Shown here: piece by piece, positions 1-13,715 of the stretch | How positions within the stretch are numbered: position 1 is the stretch's first letter | How the letters are laid out: every line of letters starts with the position of its first letter | Origin: Gordionus sp. m RMFG-2023 | Taxonomy: Eukaryota > Nematomorpha > Gordioida > Chordodea > Parachordodidae | Assembly (NCBI RefSeq): GCF_954871325.1 | Contig: NC_088775.1 | Location: 70,533,561 to 70,597,560, forward strand | Reading direction: 5' to 3' | DNA length: 64,000 nt | Translations under genes and position numbers: made by a program | Notes under the pieces: generated by a model | Told to the model about the DNA's origin: nothing | Databases searched by the model: none | The model's input: only the letters and a program-made list of their open reading frames with translations

Positions 1-1190
1 TAATTTTTATCTTTATTAGCTTTTTTAAATGGTAAATTTGAAATAAAAGTGCAATTTCTGAATAGAGAAATATCTGTTTTACCTATTATTCAGCGTTTAA
101 TTGAAAAAGTGGGAAGGAGCCATTGCTTTATTTTTTTGAAGGGGATAGAAAAATAAACACTATTTGTAGATTAAATATAAAAATAACTGAAAGATTAAAT
201 TTATTAATAGATCTTGATTTCTCATTCATTCACAGATAGCATTTTAGTACAGGTTGAAGTTACACACGTTCGTGGCTAATGTTTAGTGTACGGTTAGAGA
301 CAACTAGTTAATAATCAACAACTAATGTTTATTTCTTATCCCTGGCCTAAACAATTGTGAGGCCTGAATGAGTTTAATTAGGATTATTTGAAAGTTAGTA
401 ATGATGGCTCATAATAAGATTTTTAATAGTATAAGGAGGTTGTTATAGCATTACGTATGGGTAAATATCGCGGACGAAGGCCGTTGATTTTGTTGGAGGG
501 GGGGGGGGGGGTCAAGGGTTGAATTGGATAGGGTTTGTTTCCAATAAATTATCTGCCAAGTAAACGCTGCCTTCTTAATATTTTATTACTGTCAACATGC
601 TCCTAATGATTTATTTTCTAAATACTAGTCAATCAAAATTTTTCACTGGCAAAAAGATATGGAAAATATTATAATTTATTATTTCTTTCAAAGTAAATTA
701 ATTAATCGTAACAACTAATAAAATATTTTAAAAATTTTATATTCCTATTTAAACATTTAAAAAAATTTGAATCGCTCAATACAAACAGCGAATAAATCCG
801 ATAAGCCTTGAGGTAGGAGTATATTTTTCTCAAGATTGAGGTACCCCTAAAGTTTAAACCTAGAGCGATTCCAGCGTATACATGATATGATATTTAATTG
901 ATGAAAACCTCCCTCAAAAGCCTATATCTACCCCCATAAAAATTAAAAAGAATAACCTAATTTAACTTTCAAAATATTACGTGTAAAATAATTATTCTAT
1001 AGAACATGAATTTTATTAAAAAACCCCTCGGTTGCAATGAATGCATTATTAGAATATGTTGTTTGGCATGAATATAAGTTTACTGATAGAAGGTCTAACT
1101 CTTTTAAAAGGATAGCAAAAAATATTCTGAAATAGTTATGATTGTGTTCATTATATATTTGGTCGATGTTTATACATATCATTCTTATAT
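1..1190. other. A+T-rich stretch without a recognised gene
   Basis: I see no gene here. The only marked feature is a run of 14 G at 498-511, one of several long G or C homopolymers that stand out in this A+T-rich window. A 113-codon reading frame on the minus strand (997-1338) has no recognisable domain and I do not call it a gene. Confidence 0.5.
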
Positions 1191-1196
1191 AATAGG

Positions 1197-1216
1197 CAGG
1201 CGCGTACTCAGTATTA
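1197..1216. repeat. CAGGCGCGTAC-type transposon terminus, relic
   Basis: The sequence CAGGCGCGTACTCAG matches termini seen at 15977 and 40086 and, inverted, at 5448. It is probably one end of a hAT-like nonautonomous element. No matching right end or target duplication was found, so this is a relic or a nested end. Confidence 0.4.
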
Positions 1217-1560
1217 ATTGCATCGTTGGTTGAGAGATTGTAAGCTCTTTTGGAAAGAGTGCCTTTTGAGAGCCAGTGAAATATATATTTATTTATATAT
1301 TTAATAACACTATAGATTGTATCTCCAATTAATGGCAAATGGTTGGAAAAGTATTAGCAACTTAAACAAATTTTTTCCCAATAGTGGAGTATCTAGGTTG
1401 TATCATGCCAAGATGGATCACGCATGTTCCAAAATACCACAACCGAAATATCCCCCCCCCCCTTCCCCAAATTCAACAGATATTATATCTGATAATCAAA
1501 CATTATTAGATAATTTTGTTTTGTATTATTATAAATCTATTTATTTTTGAAAATAGAGAT

Positions 1561-1790
1561 ATCTTATTCTATATTCTAGTGTCAATTTTTATTATTATAA
1601 ATTGAAAAATATAATTAAAATTATTTTATTAAAAATAAGACAATTTAAAATTTAGTTTAATAAATCCTAAAATTCTCTTATCTTATTCTATATTCTAGTG
1701 TTCATTTTTATTATTAGAGATTGGGAAATATAATTAAAAGTATTTTATTAAAAATAGACAATTTAACTTCTTTTTTTAAAAAAAAATTGA
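1561..1790. repeat. two-copy tandem repeat of about 118 bp
   Basis: The motif TATTCTAGTGT followed by a similar A+T-rich tail occurs near 1568 and again near 1686, so the period is about 118 bp. A third related copy lies near 3073-3130, on the other side of the LINE relic. The LINE may therefore have inserted into this repeat, or the repeat may be part of a larger family unit. Confidence 0.6.
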
Positions 1791-1954
1791 TAACGTCAAA
1801 GATTTTATTTCATACTCATTAAAAAACATATTTAATAAACTATATATAATACATTGATAAAATATAATAATTTCATATTAACATACTAAATCTATAATCA
1901 ATATAAATAATTAGAAGAAGGGGAATTAAAAAAAATTATATTTAGGTATGGTCG

Positions 1955-2935
1955 GCGGGGCTTAATGACTCATGTATGGATATGCAGTTGGAACGACAGA
2001 TTTGGATAGATATTCTTTGTCAAAGGTAGAAGCCTTCTTTTGGAACACCTGTGGATAAACATAACCTTTGTTTTGAATAATTTTAGGGCTTGAGGTCCTC
2101 CACAGGTGTCTGAAACTACCGGAACGAACAAAATATTATTAAGGTGGCAATATTTATTGGTTTTTGTATTCCCCGCTTTCGTGATGGAGTTGGCAGAAAA
2201 AGATTTGGCAAAATGATCTACGCATGTATAATCCCAAGCGAGGGGTAAACCTTGATTCCAAGGGACTAGCGTCATTCCATCCGGTCTGGTTTGATTATCG
2301 GAGCTAAGGCCAGTGGGTTCCAGCGAAGAAAGAATATTTATGGATTTCAGGTTTCTATTAAGGATTGAATTTATAGCAGAGTGTCTATGAAGTCTGCCTT
2401 TTGAGAAACGACAGTGTAGGGGGTGGTGTCCAAGACTATCAATGTAGTTTCACATAGGACACATGATGTAGGCATTACGATTTCGCAGCCTAAGCAAAGA
2501 CCAATAGCTATTCTGATTTCTTCGTTGGTAAGTAGCAAGCCTAGATTAGAGCTAGGTATAGTTTCTAACTATTCATATCCCAGGTGGCACATAGATGGGG
2601 CTGGATATATTTGATCGGAGAAAAAGTCGTATTGTAATCAATATGTATAATTGGGGTTGGGTTTAGGTGGAGAAAAAGAGATGGAGATTTTCTTTGAAGC
2701 TTTGAAGTGTAAGTATTCGACGCAATGCTGTATCAATGGCAAATTCCAGTCTCTTTGTCTTATAGAATTAGGATATGGGCAGTTTGGGGCATTTTTGCTC
2801 CACTGGTCTAATGCTACCGTATGATGTGGGTCGATAGTATCCAAGTCTCCAAGGGTAACTCGAAATTTAGCAACAGAGGATAGAAAGGCTGAAATGCTCA
2901 AGGATATGGGGGATTAAATACCTATACCTCCTAGT
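1955..2935 (-). pseudogene. LINE retrotransposon 3' coding relic
   Basis: The minus strand encodes the region downstream of reverse transcriptase in a widespread invertebrate non-LTR family. In order, there is an N-terminal block with AFLSSVAKFR and ALDQWS (about 2900-2640), then a block reading PSSNLGLLLTNEEIRIAIGL (about 2560-2500), then the C-terminal block with PDGMTLVPW and WDYTCVDHFA (2290-1970). These correspond to the family pattern with SLG, LRIAVALRLG, DGMTL-PW and WD-TC-D. The three blocks are in different frames, so several frameshifts have accumulated, and the reverse transcriptase core is missing. It is a dead 5'-truncated copy. The assignment to LINEs is fairly sure; the clade is not determined. 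Confidence 0.75.
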
Positions 2936-3244
2936 TTTGGTGCAAGGACAGCTTGTATTCAGGAGAGTGATGAGAATTTGATGTTTAAATTCAAGAGTAT
3001 TTTTTAAATGGACTTCGAGATCTAATAATATTTCGGCATTTATTTAGTTAAAAAAATACTAATACTCTCTTATCTTCTCTATATTCTAGTGTCCATTTTT
3101 ATTATTATAGATATTTTAATTACATTAAAATTAGACCTATAAAAATATAAATACTTGATTTAATATTTTAGTTATAATAAATTAATATCTTCATAACTCA
3201 TTGACAAGACAATAATTAATTATATTTTTTGTCAAATAAATTTT

Positions 3245-3475
3245 AGGATAATGGGGGCAGAATCAGTGGCCCTTACAACGGGGAGGAAGGGGGGGTCCGA
3301 AGCAACTGCTTCTAAAAATTTGAGTAAGAGTACTTTTCTTTTTTTTTAAATTCTTTTAATGTAACCAAGTGATTTCTGGTTTATGATATCGGACTCCACC
3401 TCGTGATTCCGTTAATACATAATAAATTAGATAATAAGGGGGGGGGGGTCTTATTATTACATTTTAATAAATTTT
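3245..3475. repeat. dispersed repeat with internal poly-G, copy 1
   Basis: This copy begins with GGGGGCAG, continues through TCCGAAGCAACTGCTTC and GTGATTTCTGGTTTAT, and ends with a G-run followed by TCTTATTATTACATTT. A second copy occupies 63776-64000. The last roughly 80 bp are in opposite orientation in the two copies. The family is probably a nonautonomous element; class unknown. Confidence 0.65.
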
Positions 3476-3549
3476 GGTCAAATGTTTATTTTATATTTAT
3501 AGAGGTTGGTTGTCATCATATAAAGCGATTGTAAATTTTTTTTAACTTT

Positions 3550-3910
3550 ATGATGACTTGAGGGCAGCTTTGTTAAATTTAAAAGATTCTGAAAATCCTG
3601 CTACATCCACTCTGGCTAGGACTATAGTCTTTAGAATAGAAAATTTTTATTTTATCACTTTGTGGATAAAATATTGTTGAAACAAGCTTGGCTTGTACAA
3701 AATTGCAAACTTGCAATAAATCAAATTCAATTAGCAAAAGATTGCCTGATTAATTTGAGAAGTATTAAATTAATGTCTTTTATTATTTTTTAATCCTAAA
3801 AGATAATAACATTTTCAAAGGCACAAGATTTTATGAAGGAGAGAAATCTACATTTTTATTTTGAATGTTCTAGATTTCAAACATTACAATCCAAAAAGAA
3901 GAAGTATATA
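3550..3910 (+). pseudogene. hAT-type transposase fragment (zmym1/DUF4371-like)
   Basis: The plus strand reads DDLRAALLNLKDSENPATS and then, after frame changes, a stretch with ANLAINQIQLAKDCLINLR. This resembles the helical insertion region of domesticated and transposon hAT proteins of the ZMYM1-like type, where a block with SLQS or SNLA is followed by a pair of helices. It contains frame changes and stops and has no catalytic motif left. The identification rests on a short pattern and may be wrong. Confidence 0.4.
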
Positions 3911-4818
3911 TACTTTCATCATTAAATATAATATTGTATTTTAGTTTTTAAACCAGTGTATTTTATGCTGCACTTTAATTGATTATTATGCAGTTTAATG
4001 AAATATTTAATGATGGATGAATCGATGAAATTTTTAAATCAAACCTCAATTTTTATACAAAAAGGAATGGCGTAAAAGTCAATCGTTAAAGATGGTATCG
4101 AGGATATCTGTGAATTTTAGCATTTAAATTCAAGTCAAATTTTAGAAGAAATGTTGAAGTTTGGAAATATTTATAAGATGGCTAATACGAGGGATGTAAT
4201 TATTACATGTGACCTAGAGGTTAAAGAATCTAAAGATTTATTCGATTCTGAGAATTGTATATTTTACTAATATATGATTTAGCTTTTTTTTCTGATGATA
4301 ATTCTGAGACTTATGATTCAGACTGGAAAAACTATTCATTTGTTTTACCTTATCGTCTATTTTCAAATTTTTCTGCTTTCCTTAACAATTTTATATAAAT
4401 ATTTATTAACCATTCCTACTACATCATGTACTGCCTAAAGGGTCACGAGTAAAATTAAATTAATTTTAAAAAAAGTTATTAGATATGAAATAATTTCAAG
4501 TGCTCAAAAACTAACCGTAAAATGATGTATATGTATATTTATTAAAATCGAAACAGAAATTTTTTTTATACGCTGGCCGTTAAAATCAGGAATATGAACC
4601 TCGACAAATAAAACGGGTTCAGGTTCGGATTCAGAAATAAAATTTAAAACATAAGATCAGATTCATGGTTTGGAGATCCTAAAATTGACTTAAAATTATA
4701 CTTTTTTAAAAATTTTATTTTATACTCCCTATAAATAATAGACATGCATAATATACAAGTAAAAAATTTAAAAATTAATTTATATTTTAAATGTTTTATT
4801 TAGTCGCATAGCCCTGAA

Positions 4819-5042
4819 TAGTGTTGTTCAACGACTTATTTTGAGCCGATTTTTAAAATCGGCTAACTCAATATTTTATTAGGAAAAATTATTATGCAAG
4901 CTTTAAGATTTTGCTCATACGTGGCATAACGGTTTGAACATCTATTAACGAAATCTCGAGGCTTAGACAATATTTTTCTGGATAGAATATTGAGTTAGCC
5001 GTTTTTAAAAATCGGCTGAAATCGAGCCGTTTAACAACACTA
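4819..5042. mobile_element. hAT MITE with 8-bp target duplication
   Basis: The 224-bp element starts TAGTGTTGTT and ends AACAACACTA. Its terminal inverted repeats extend for about 57 bp with few mismatches and include the block ATCGGCTAACTCAATATT. It is flanked on both sides by GCCCTGAA (4811-4818 and 5043-5050), a perfect 8-bp target duplication as made by hAT transposases. The centre has no coding potential. The TAGTGTTG start is shared with the termini at 23675 and 27441, suggesting related transposases mobilise them. Confidence 0.92.
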
Positions 5043-5099
5043 GCCCTGAATATCATTTATAAATAAAATATTATTACCTAAACTACAAAACATAAGCTT

Positions 5100-5448
5100 A
5101 TCAGGGATTTGGAGGGGGGGGGCATTATTAGGTGGATTTCCCCCGAAAAAATTTATTGGAGATCTTTAGGTCCACTTATTGGCCTTTGGCTATATTAGAT
5201 TTTTATAAAAATAATTTTGTGTTATCACTTATTTTTTTATAAAAATGTTTTTTCTAAAAATTTTGAATTATAATCTATATTTAAAAAGTTATTGATTTTT
5301 TACTAATTTATCTTTCAAACTCATTCTATATTGTTTACATTTTGGGTTGAGGGCTGTGTAGAGGGAAAATTTTTATTACCTTAAGATGATAGTTACGAGA
5401 GCTGGCAAATTTGGGATGGGGAGGGGGGGGGGCTTGGATACGCGCCTG
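5100..5448. repeat. hAT-like element right end
   Basis: The stretch carries G-runs near 5114 and 5424, a block with TTTTTATTACCTTAAGATGAT, and ends GGATACGCGCCTG at 5448, the inverse of the CAGGCGCGTA terminus. The same order of motifs (G-rich, AGCTTAAAATGAT, G-rich, GGCTACGCC) occurs at the right end of the element at 60115-61439, so these are related families. The left end of this copy was not found. Confidence 0.5.
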
Positions 5449-8400
5449 CTTCAAAATTCCCAATATATCACTTTCTTTGATATAAAACAAGATAAGCAAC
5501 GATTCCTATTTTATTTATAAAATTACAATAAAATATTATTACCTACACTACAAAATTCTCATATATTACCTACTAAAATTGATAAAACAAGATATTATTT
5601 ATAAAATGTAAGTATAAAAACCAGAAAATTTAGAAAAATGGGAAGAGATAAAATTTTAATTTTTTTTTTGAAACCTAGAACCCTTGAACCTTCTACTTTT
5701 AAAAAGGGACTGGTCAGGGTACAGCCAAAATACTAGGGTTCAGGGGGGCTAGGTTCAGGTCCGGGTTCACATCCCTGGTTAAAATTTTTTCATAAAGGCG
5801 CCGTAATTAAAAATACCCGGGCCAATCCTTTAGAAATATAAAATCTGGGCCTGGCTGAAAATTATTTTTTTTAAATAATCTGGGTCGAATTTGTTTTTTT
5901 GTAAATTTGGGCCAGGCCTTGCAGTTGATCCATCTGCAGGACATTGATGTATAATTTTATGCCGTTTATTTATAAATGATATATGAGAAAATCATTAATA
6001 ATGACAGCAATTGAAACTACATTATGAAGAAAGAATTCTGATTTGAATATTTACCAATTACTTTATACTATTTGTCAAATTTCCAAAACGCGTTATGTTA
6101 AATTTTTGAGGAAAAAAGCATATACCCTTGCGGAGCTTCGCTTGTTCTTGAATCTCACTGAAGATCAACCCACAAACCAATTTTATATATGGCAGACCGT
6201 TAACTACCTCTAGGTTATGCAGCCTGGAAACACTATATAATAATAAAACTAACAAACTTAAATATTATTTAAATAAAATTTAATACAATAAAATTTTTTA
6301 CGCGGGTGCCCATGCCTTCTTTCAATTATATAACAATTTCATGGTATAGTTACTCTGTATTGTTTAATTCAAAAGTTTGATAATTCTAACCTCCTTTTAT
6401 AAACTTTTTAGATGAGTATTTTACATTAAAATTATAATGCTTATTTTATTCAAATTTTACAGGTGGAGAACGAAACAAAATTTGGATATCATTGATGTTG
6501 TATTCTTACCAAAAATGCGACTATTATTTACAAGTTCATAACATTTTTAGAAAATTTAGGCCTAAAATTTTTAATATATCTAACATTTATTGCAAGAAAT
6601 TTATTGGAAAGAGATTATTTTATTTAAACAATATATTACATATAAATGAATGAAAAAAACCTTCTTTTATAATAATCTATTGCAAATTTACCAATATTTT
6701 GTTGGAAATTTTTCTGATCACAATCATTTTATCTCGCTCATTTTGTTAAATTTAGTTTTTAAAAAAAATTAACCTTATTTATAAGAATTTAATTTTTAGT
6801 GTAAAATTTTTTTGATTTTTTTTTTCTATGGTTTTATATTTGGGATTATGTTTTAATATTTTTACATCCTTATATATAAAATCAATCAATATGAAGCGAA
6901 TTTATAAAATTCTATATATTATAATAACATTTAATGTATGGTTGTATTCAGATTAGATTAGTATTTTGTTTTCTAATAATTAAGAAATGGAAAAAAGGTT
7001 TATTACAATTTATTTTACAAGTAAATTTAGAAAATCACAGTGATATTTTATCAAAATAATATGCCAACTTATTTAGCTAGAAAAAATTAATGAGAAACGA
7101 TTGCAGGGAAAGATTATGCCAATAATATATTATCTGTCATATACAGAAAAAAAACAAGTTCCTATTACTATTAAGTATGATATCAAGGATTTGCTACCCG
7201 CTTGTAAATCATTTAGAGAAACTCGTTGCGGACAAAAAAAGAGTTTACTGACCGGGTTAAGAAATCAAATTTGAAGGAATATTTATTATTTGTTATGAGA
7301 TTCAGGATTTGTTTATGTTTTCTGAGAATTATTTCATATAAATCTTAGCAAACCTCATTTTAAAAGATTTTATAAATTTATTGATGTTTTTCCTTTTTAA
7401 TTGGACGATGTAGCTCGAAGACGACGTGATAGCCAAATATAATTTCTTGAGCATAATCGATCAAGTCATAACCAATCCGGCTACTAATGAATGGGCGATG
7501 TTAGACTTTTGTCCGTTAGGTTCTATAGGTGAAAAACAATCCATATTATTTTTTTAAAAATGGCCGTAATATTTTGAAAAGTATTTTATTAATGCAGATA
7601 TAATTTTATTTTTAGCCCTTTGTTGCTGCATTTTTACATTTAAAAAAATCCTTATTAATCACCTCTTTAACAATTAATGACTCTAAAATTGTTTTAAAAT
7701 ATTTTTTTTAAAAATTATTAAATAATACAAAAATTACAAAATATTTATACAATTAAAGGGGAGGCATTTAATATCCAACTATCCATTTAAATCAAATAAA
7801 TTTCTTTATTATTAAGAAAAGAAAAACAATTTTTTTCTGGAAATAATAAATGCCTAGTGATTTTGCATATCGGGAATTTTTAGGATACCGAATTTCATTT
7901 TTTTAATGCTACAATAGTGGCAGGCTTTCTTGTTACTTTTCCCCTGAGTTTTAGGATCCCTTTCTAGAATTTTGAACGAATTAGGTTCCCATCTTAAAGA
8001 ATATGTGCAACATTTTTTTATGATCCCATATCTAGACACCGAAACATATAAAGTTTCATTGCGGATGATTCTCCTAGTCAATTATTTTTGGAAAAGAAAA
8101 TTTCTTCTTTTTTTAAAAAATATGATCAAATTTTTAAAATTTAATTGGATTAGTTATGGAGATAGCATAACTATTGAAAATAGTTGCATCAATCAGAATT
8201 AAAAAAATACGCATCAAAGATCTCATGACTCTATTGTGAATTTCGTAATTCGGGTTTTATATAATTATTACAATCTTCACAACTCATATTAGCTCTGTAA
8301 TCTTTAATAACTGTTAGAGAGAATATATATTAGTGCCATCCTTCACTTTGCGCAAAATAGATTGATATCTGACAGATTTTGAAAATTGGTAATTAATAAT

Positions 8401-11400
8401 CATTTGGTGACGCCCAAACCTAACTTAAATTAAAAATAATATATATTATTGTTATTCCTAAAAAAATAAATATTGCCTATCTTTTCTTATCTTCCTGTCC
8501 TCCTTTAACGCGGGAAGTTTTTTTATTAGTCCTTCCTTATCGTTCTGCAGGAATCGGAACCCAGATTTTTAAAAATTCTAACAGTCTACGCCGAAAAAAT
8601 GTTATTTGCGTCAATAATTTGACCACAGTTTCTACAATGTTTTTTAAAAATGTATTTATTATTTTTCCCTCATTTACACATTAAAATTATTTTTGATGTA
8701 ATATTATGTTTCTATTCTACATATAATACATCAAAATAACAATGGAAACAGACCACTTCTCTCGGCTTAAGACCATATTTCAAAACCGCATTTTCATTAT
8801 GATATTATTTAGAGAAGTTTCGTTTTAACTAAAGTAGTGCATAAAAAATTAAAAATTTGTTTACATTTGAATCTAGTCAACAAATAAAATTTATATATAG
8901 TCAGATAAATTTATTCTTAAAATAGTTACAGCCAGAGTTCGAAAAATCATTATAGATTATTAATAATAATTGAATGAATGAATGAATGAATAAAGGAATA
9001 TTGTGAATATTATTCTTAATTTTATGAAAAATTAGAATATTAATTGATATCCCTAAAAGTTTTGAATATCGTACTATACATTCATTCTTTACTAAATCAT
9101 GAATATTTTCCAACTAGGGTACAGATTCTATATATTGTGTAATCTGAAAATAAAACATTTTCATAATTTCCATAAATGATTATAGAATGTCATCATAAAA
9201 GAGATATAAACCAATTATCACAACATGATTTTGATCTAAATTGGAGCTCCTTTTTCTACCCTAACAATTTTCCATTTTCTCTCTAGATTTCTAATGATAT
9301 TTTTTATACAATATATATATATTTGTGTATTCTCCTATCATTTTAAATTCTCGTCCATAAAACAGAAACATATTATTTATGGATTTTTATCATTTAGGCT
9401 TACCATGATCATATTCTGAAACAAAAATATCCCCTTTTATTAATAACACTACAATATCCGTTATGATGTCCTATAATCGTTTTAGGTAAATATATCAAAA
9501 TATTGCATTTCGGATTACACATTATTACCTCCCGAATATAAATTATTCAAAATGAAACCTGTAAGTGAAGAATAAATTCAACCCACTATATTAGCTAAGT
9601 AAAATTTTATCTGTTGAGGAAATCAGGGTTCTATTCAAATGTAAACAAATTTTTAAATTATCTACAATATTTTGTTTTAGAACGGCACTCCTCTAAACAA
9701 TATATTTAGAATTATCAATCGATCTGCCTATTCCTAACCTGGAATATTGATCATAGTCGATCCCTCCCACTCCTGGGAGTCTTGAGCCTGAACATTATAC
9801 TAAAAACAATTGGAGAATCCATGGTTGAATTTTCATCGGAAAAGTTAACAGGGATGTATTTTGACATTGATTATTTTCCAGTGTCGATTTAGTGTTGGAC
9901 TTTTAAAAAATGGGTATTGATTTAAACAGAACTATGAATAGGACACAAAACTCTGCCAGATTTCAAAGAGGAGATAACTAATATTTCATTTCTAGCAATG
10001 GTATTATTTTTTAAATTCTTAGGTTTGGATATAGAAAATGGAATAATAAATGTTTTGATTTGGAGCCCAAAAAATTAAACTAAGTGGTTAGGTTTTAGTA
10101 TAAATTTTTTTTTTTTAATTTTAGCCAATATGGAGAAAAATAACTATTAACGATTAAATGGTATACTTACCAATAATAGCTCAAACTACTTCATATTCAT
10201 AATTCTAGAAACCTCTAAATCCATCTAACTATCATTATATTGACCATTTTTTATGGTTTACAAGTCCTATCCAAAAATTACTTTATTAATATAATCAAAA
10301 AATAAGATCCCTATAAAGTCTAATCAAATCTACTATGCATGTCTCATTAATTAATGCTAATTTTTTTGATCATTGATCACTTTAAAAGATTGTCTTTTTT
10401 TAAAAATGGCGAAAAAAGGGAAATTATACCGTAACAACGAAATTCCCTTAATAGCTTCCTACATGGGTCTTTTCTATCTGGATAAACCTATCGATTGGTT
10501 AATCGCTAGTTATTTAATCAGCAGATATTGCACGCCAGTTATTCCCAAGGTTAGTCATTTATTAACTTATTTGGATTACTTAAATTCATAACATGACATC
10601 CAGGAAAAGGGGAAAGGATAAATTTGTACAAAAAGTCTTGCATTTTATAAATAAAAATTATATCAATTGTATTCCATTAAAGTACGATTTTACAAATCTT
10701 AGGCTATTTCAGACCAAACGTTCTTTCAAATCGATTTCCTAGGCATATTTCTAGTAATTTTTTTTATTTCAAAAAAATGATAATAATTTGTCGAATAAAT
10801 TTTTATCTATAATATAATATCTTAAAAAAGCATGGTTGTTCGTGCATCTCAGGCGATAAAAAAATTATAAGACTCTAATTTAATCGTCTTATTTGAATAA
10901 AAATATATTGTATATCACGAATAAAATATAACTCCATTTTAATTTCCCTGCAAACTAAAAATATATCTCATAATTCTCCATCATTGAAATGAATGAATAA
11001 AATAATATACTCAATACATATTATACAATAATTATAAAATCTAACCAATTAAAACTAGCTTAATTTAATTGGCATTTATTTACATTATTCTAATTACATA
11101 TGTCTACACACGCTCTCCTTTTTCAGAGTATATGTGGCTAAAAACAAAAATATATTCATGCATACCCAATCCGTTGTCATTCCCGGTTCATCTACAATAA
11201 ATGAATCAATATTTGCTTAACATAAAAATTTATTGTCACTATATTTTTGTTTCCATTCTTTTAATTTCTTGCCGGTATTTAAGCAATGGCAATCCATTTC
11301 AAAAATTTTTTTTAATAAAATGTATTTGATTTATAATGTAAATAATAAAAATAAATGCATTTCATTTAATTCGTTCTATATACGTTAATTTTTAAAAAAA

Positions 11401-13375
11401 ATTTAAAAAAATCGAGAGGAATATTATTTCCTCAAACAGTGTAATTTATCTAAAGAGGGGAAGATACAATTTAATTACAAATAAAATCAATCTGTTAATT
11501 TGCGAGATTTTATCTTTCTAAATAAAAAAAAGAAATAAGATTAAATAATTAAAATATCAATTTTGAAACAATAATATAATTTAAAGTTTCCTTTATTCAT
11601 AACTATTAATTATACAATAATAAATTATACAGTAAAAACATTATAAAATTAAAGTTAAAAAAATAAAAATTAATTAAAAGAAAAATTAAAAGAAAACTAA
11701 AAAAATAAAAAAGTAAAAGTAACAAGTTTTTTCTTTCTATATAAATCCCATTATATAGTATAATTATTTGCATAATATATAATAATACTCGTCGGATTAT
11801 AATAATATCTCTTTATTCAAATTTTAAATGAACTCTATATATTCAACTTTATATAAAAAAAACTTTTAGAATATATGTATATAGAAAATATAATCCAGAC
11901 TAAATATCTATAAACTAATTTTTCAAATTTATCATCACAATCACAACACCCTTTCCCTTAATTCGACCTACCATTCTCCAACTTTTCTTTCGATTTCTAT
12001 TTTACTGATATTGTATCTCCACCAAATCTATTCTTCATAATCTTTAATGTCTTCTAGGTTCTAACAACGCCTGTAACTTGTCTATTATTCTTAACTTCTA
12101 ACGACAGTTTGTATCCGATTACCGCTCTATTACCTTTGCAAAGTTTATTTAATCTGATAACAGATTAAAATTTTTAATACAATTTTCTGTTTGTCAACCC
12201 ACGGTAAACGATTAGCTTTTATCTCTGTAAGCGATTGACGAACCAGATTAACGCTTGCTTTCACAGATTCAATTGCTAGTCAACAATTATCAATTGTTGC
12301 TAGTCTTTCTAGCCTTTGATTGAGTATAACGTCCTCTTGTAACTAATGATTAGATCTTTATCTCGGTAAACTATTGACGATAATTGCGATTAACGATTGT
12401 TTTCTCACAAATTCTTGTTCCTATGATTGTCAAATACAGTATCCTATGCTAATGTTTTGGTAAAAAATTGGCGATGATTGGTCAGCGATTAACGATTGCA
12501 GCATGAATGCCTTGACTATTTGTTCTATATAGTCGCTCGTTTCCAAAGTTCTCTGGTAATTGATTGGTTCTTTGCATCTTTTTCTTGTAACCATATAGAT
12601 CTTTTAGACTTCTGGGTCTTCTACGACATTTGCACTGGCCTACATATCGACTTTGTCTTAAGGTCTCTTTATTCCCATTTGATCTTTGCTTATGGTGTCA
12701 GGTAATCTATCGCATCTAATCTACTTCTACCTAAAAATAATCTATTTACCCCTTATAACTTCTGAAATATTTTATCATTTTTCTTAGATTCATTCTCAAA
12801 TTTATATTGCATTGTCCAATATACCAATAAAATATATAATTATGTAACTTCGTCTTAATGTATAAGGTAATCGCCTCTAATCTAATTCTTCCTTTCATAA
12901 TCTATTAAATTTCATAACTTCGAAATATATTGCTCACTTTTTTATCTAAATTAAATCTTAAAATTACATAGTCAAAATATAATATAAATTATATAATCAT
13001 GTCAAATTCTACCACCCCTTACCCTCAATGAAGCCTAGACCCATATCTTTATTGAACCATTTGCAGGTAGTCGTCCTTTAGCTATCAATTCACATCTTTT
13101 GTCAACCATGTCTAAAGCTGAATTTATGTCTAAAATTCTCTTGAATCCTGAATATAAAGATCTTAGTTCCAAATTTTTTACCCCAAAAAGTTTTTTTTTC
13201 TTGTGGCTTTACGCATTTATTTCATTTTACTAATAAATCCTTGTATGCACATGTTCTTTAAAGAAAAATTAAATATCTATTTCTTTTCTTCTCCTTTATG
13301 CGGCTTACATTCCTTGTTCAAAAACAACATATTTTTCATTTTTCCTATTCGTTCACTCTCGTTGAAAAGCAAATG
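5449..13375. other. long A+T-rich region without recognised genes
   Basis: I find no protein family signature here on either strand. Small items: GGGCC-rich degenerate repeats at 5815-5935 related to those at 16.5 kb; an AATG microsatellite near 8974-8991; and a pyrimidine-rich stretch at 11950-13300 with degenerate copies of a TAA-CGATTA-CG motif near 12150-12480. Open frames of 60-76 codons (for example 6058-6255 minus, 7972-8202 plus, 10373-10591 plus) have no recognisable domain and are no longer than chance would give over this distance. Confidence 0.45.
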
Positions 13376-13384
13376 ATTTATCTT

Positions 13385-13715
13385 CTCATAAATCTCACAC
13401 CAGTTGTTAAAAAACAACTCAATTATGTTTATCATCCATTCTCACACGAAATTATGATTCTCATAATTCGAGCACAATTATGCCTATCATCAATTTTAAA
13501 ACACATAAAATTATAATTCTCATGACTATCCGACCTGTTAAAAATCTATCATCAATTTTCAACACACCAAAATTATGATTCTCATAACTCTATCAGACCT
13601 GTTAAAAAACAAATCAATTATGTCTATCATAAATTTTCAACACACCAAAATCATGATTCTCATAACTATCAGATTTGTTAAAAAACAAATCAATTATGTC
13701 TATCTCAAATTCTTC
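13385..13715. repeat. tandem repeat, unit about 80 bp, about four copies
   Basis: The unit contains ATTATGATTCTCATAACT, then CAGACCTGTTAAAAAACAA, then CAATTATGTCTATCAT, repeated with single-base differences and small gaps. Copies begin near 13400, 13475, 13555 and 13640. I see no coding content. Confidence 0.75.

Noticed and set aside
2423-2614. Plus-strand open frame of 63 codons
   Set aside because: It is the antisense shadow of the LINE relic, whose minus-strand reading has clear family motifs.
1197-5448. A single element bounded by CAGGCGCGTAC at 1197 and its inverse at 5448
   Set aside because: The 8-bp flanks (ATAATAGG and CTTCAAAA) do not match and the interior holds unrelated complete elements, so these are more likely ends of different copies.
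6058-6255. 65-codon minus-strand frame
   Set aside because: No recognisable motif; surrounding DNA shows no other coding signal.
10373-10591. 72-codon frame with MAKKGKLYRN
   Set aside because: No domain, no splice or conservation evidence, and its length is within chance for A+T-rich DNA of this extent.
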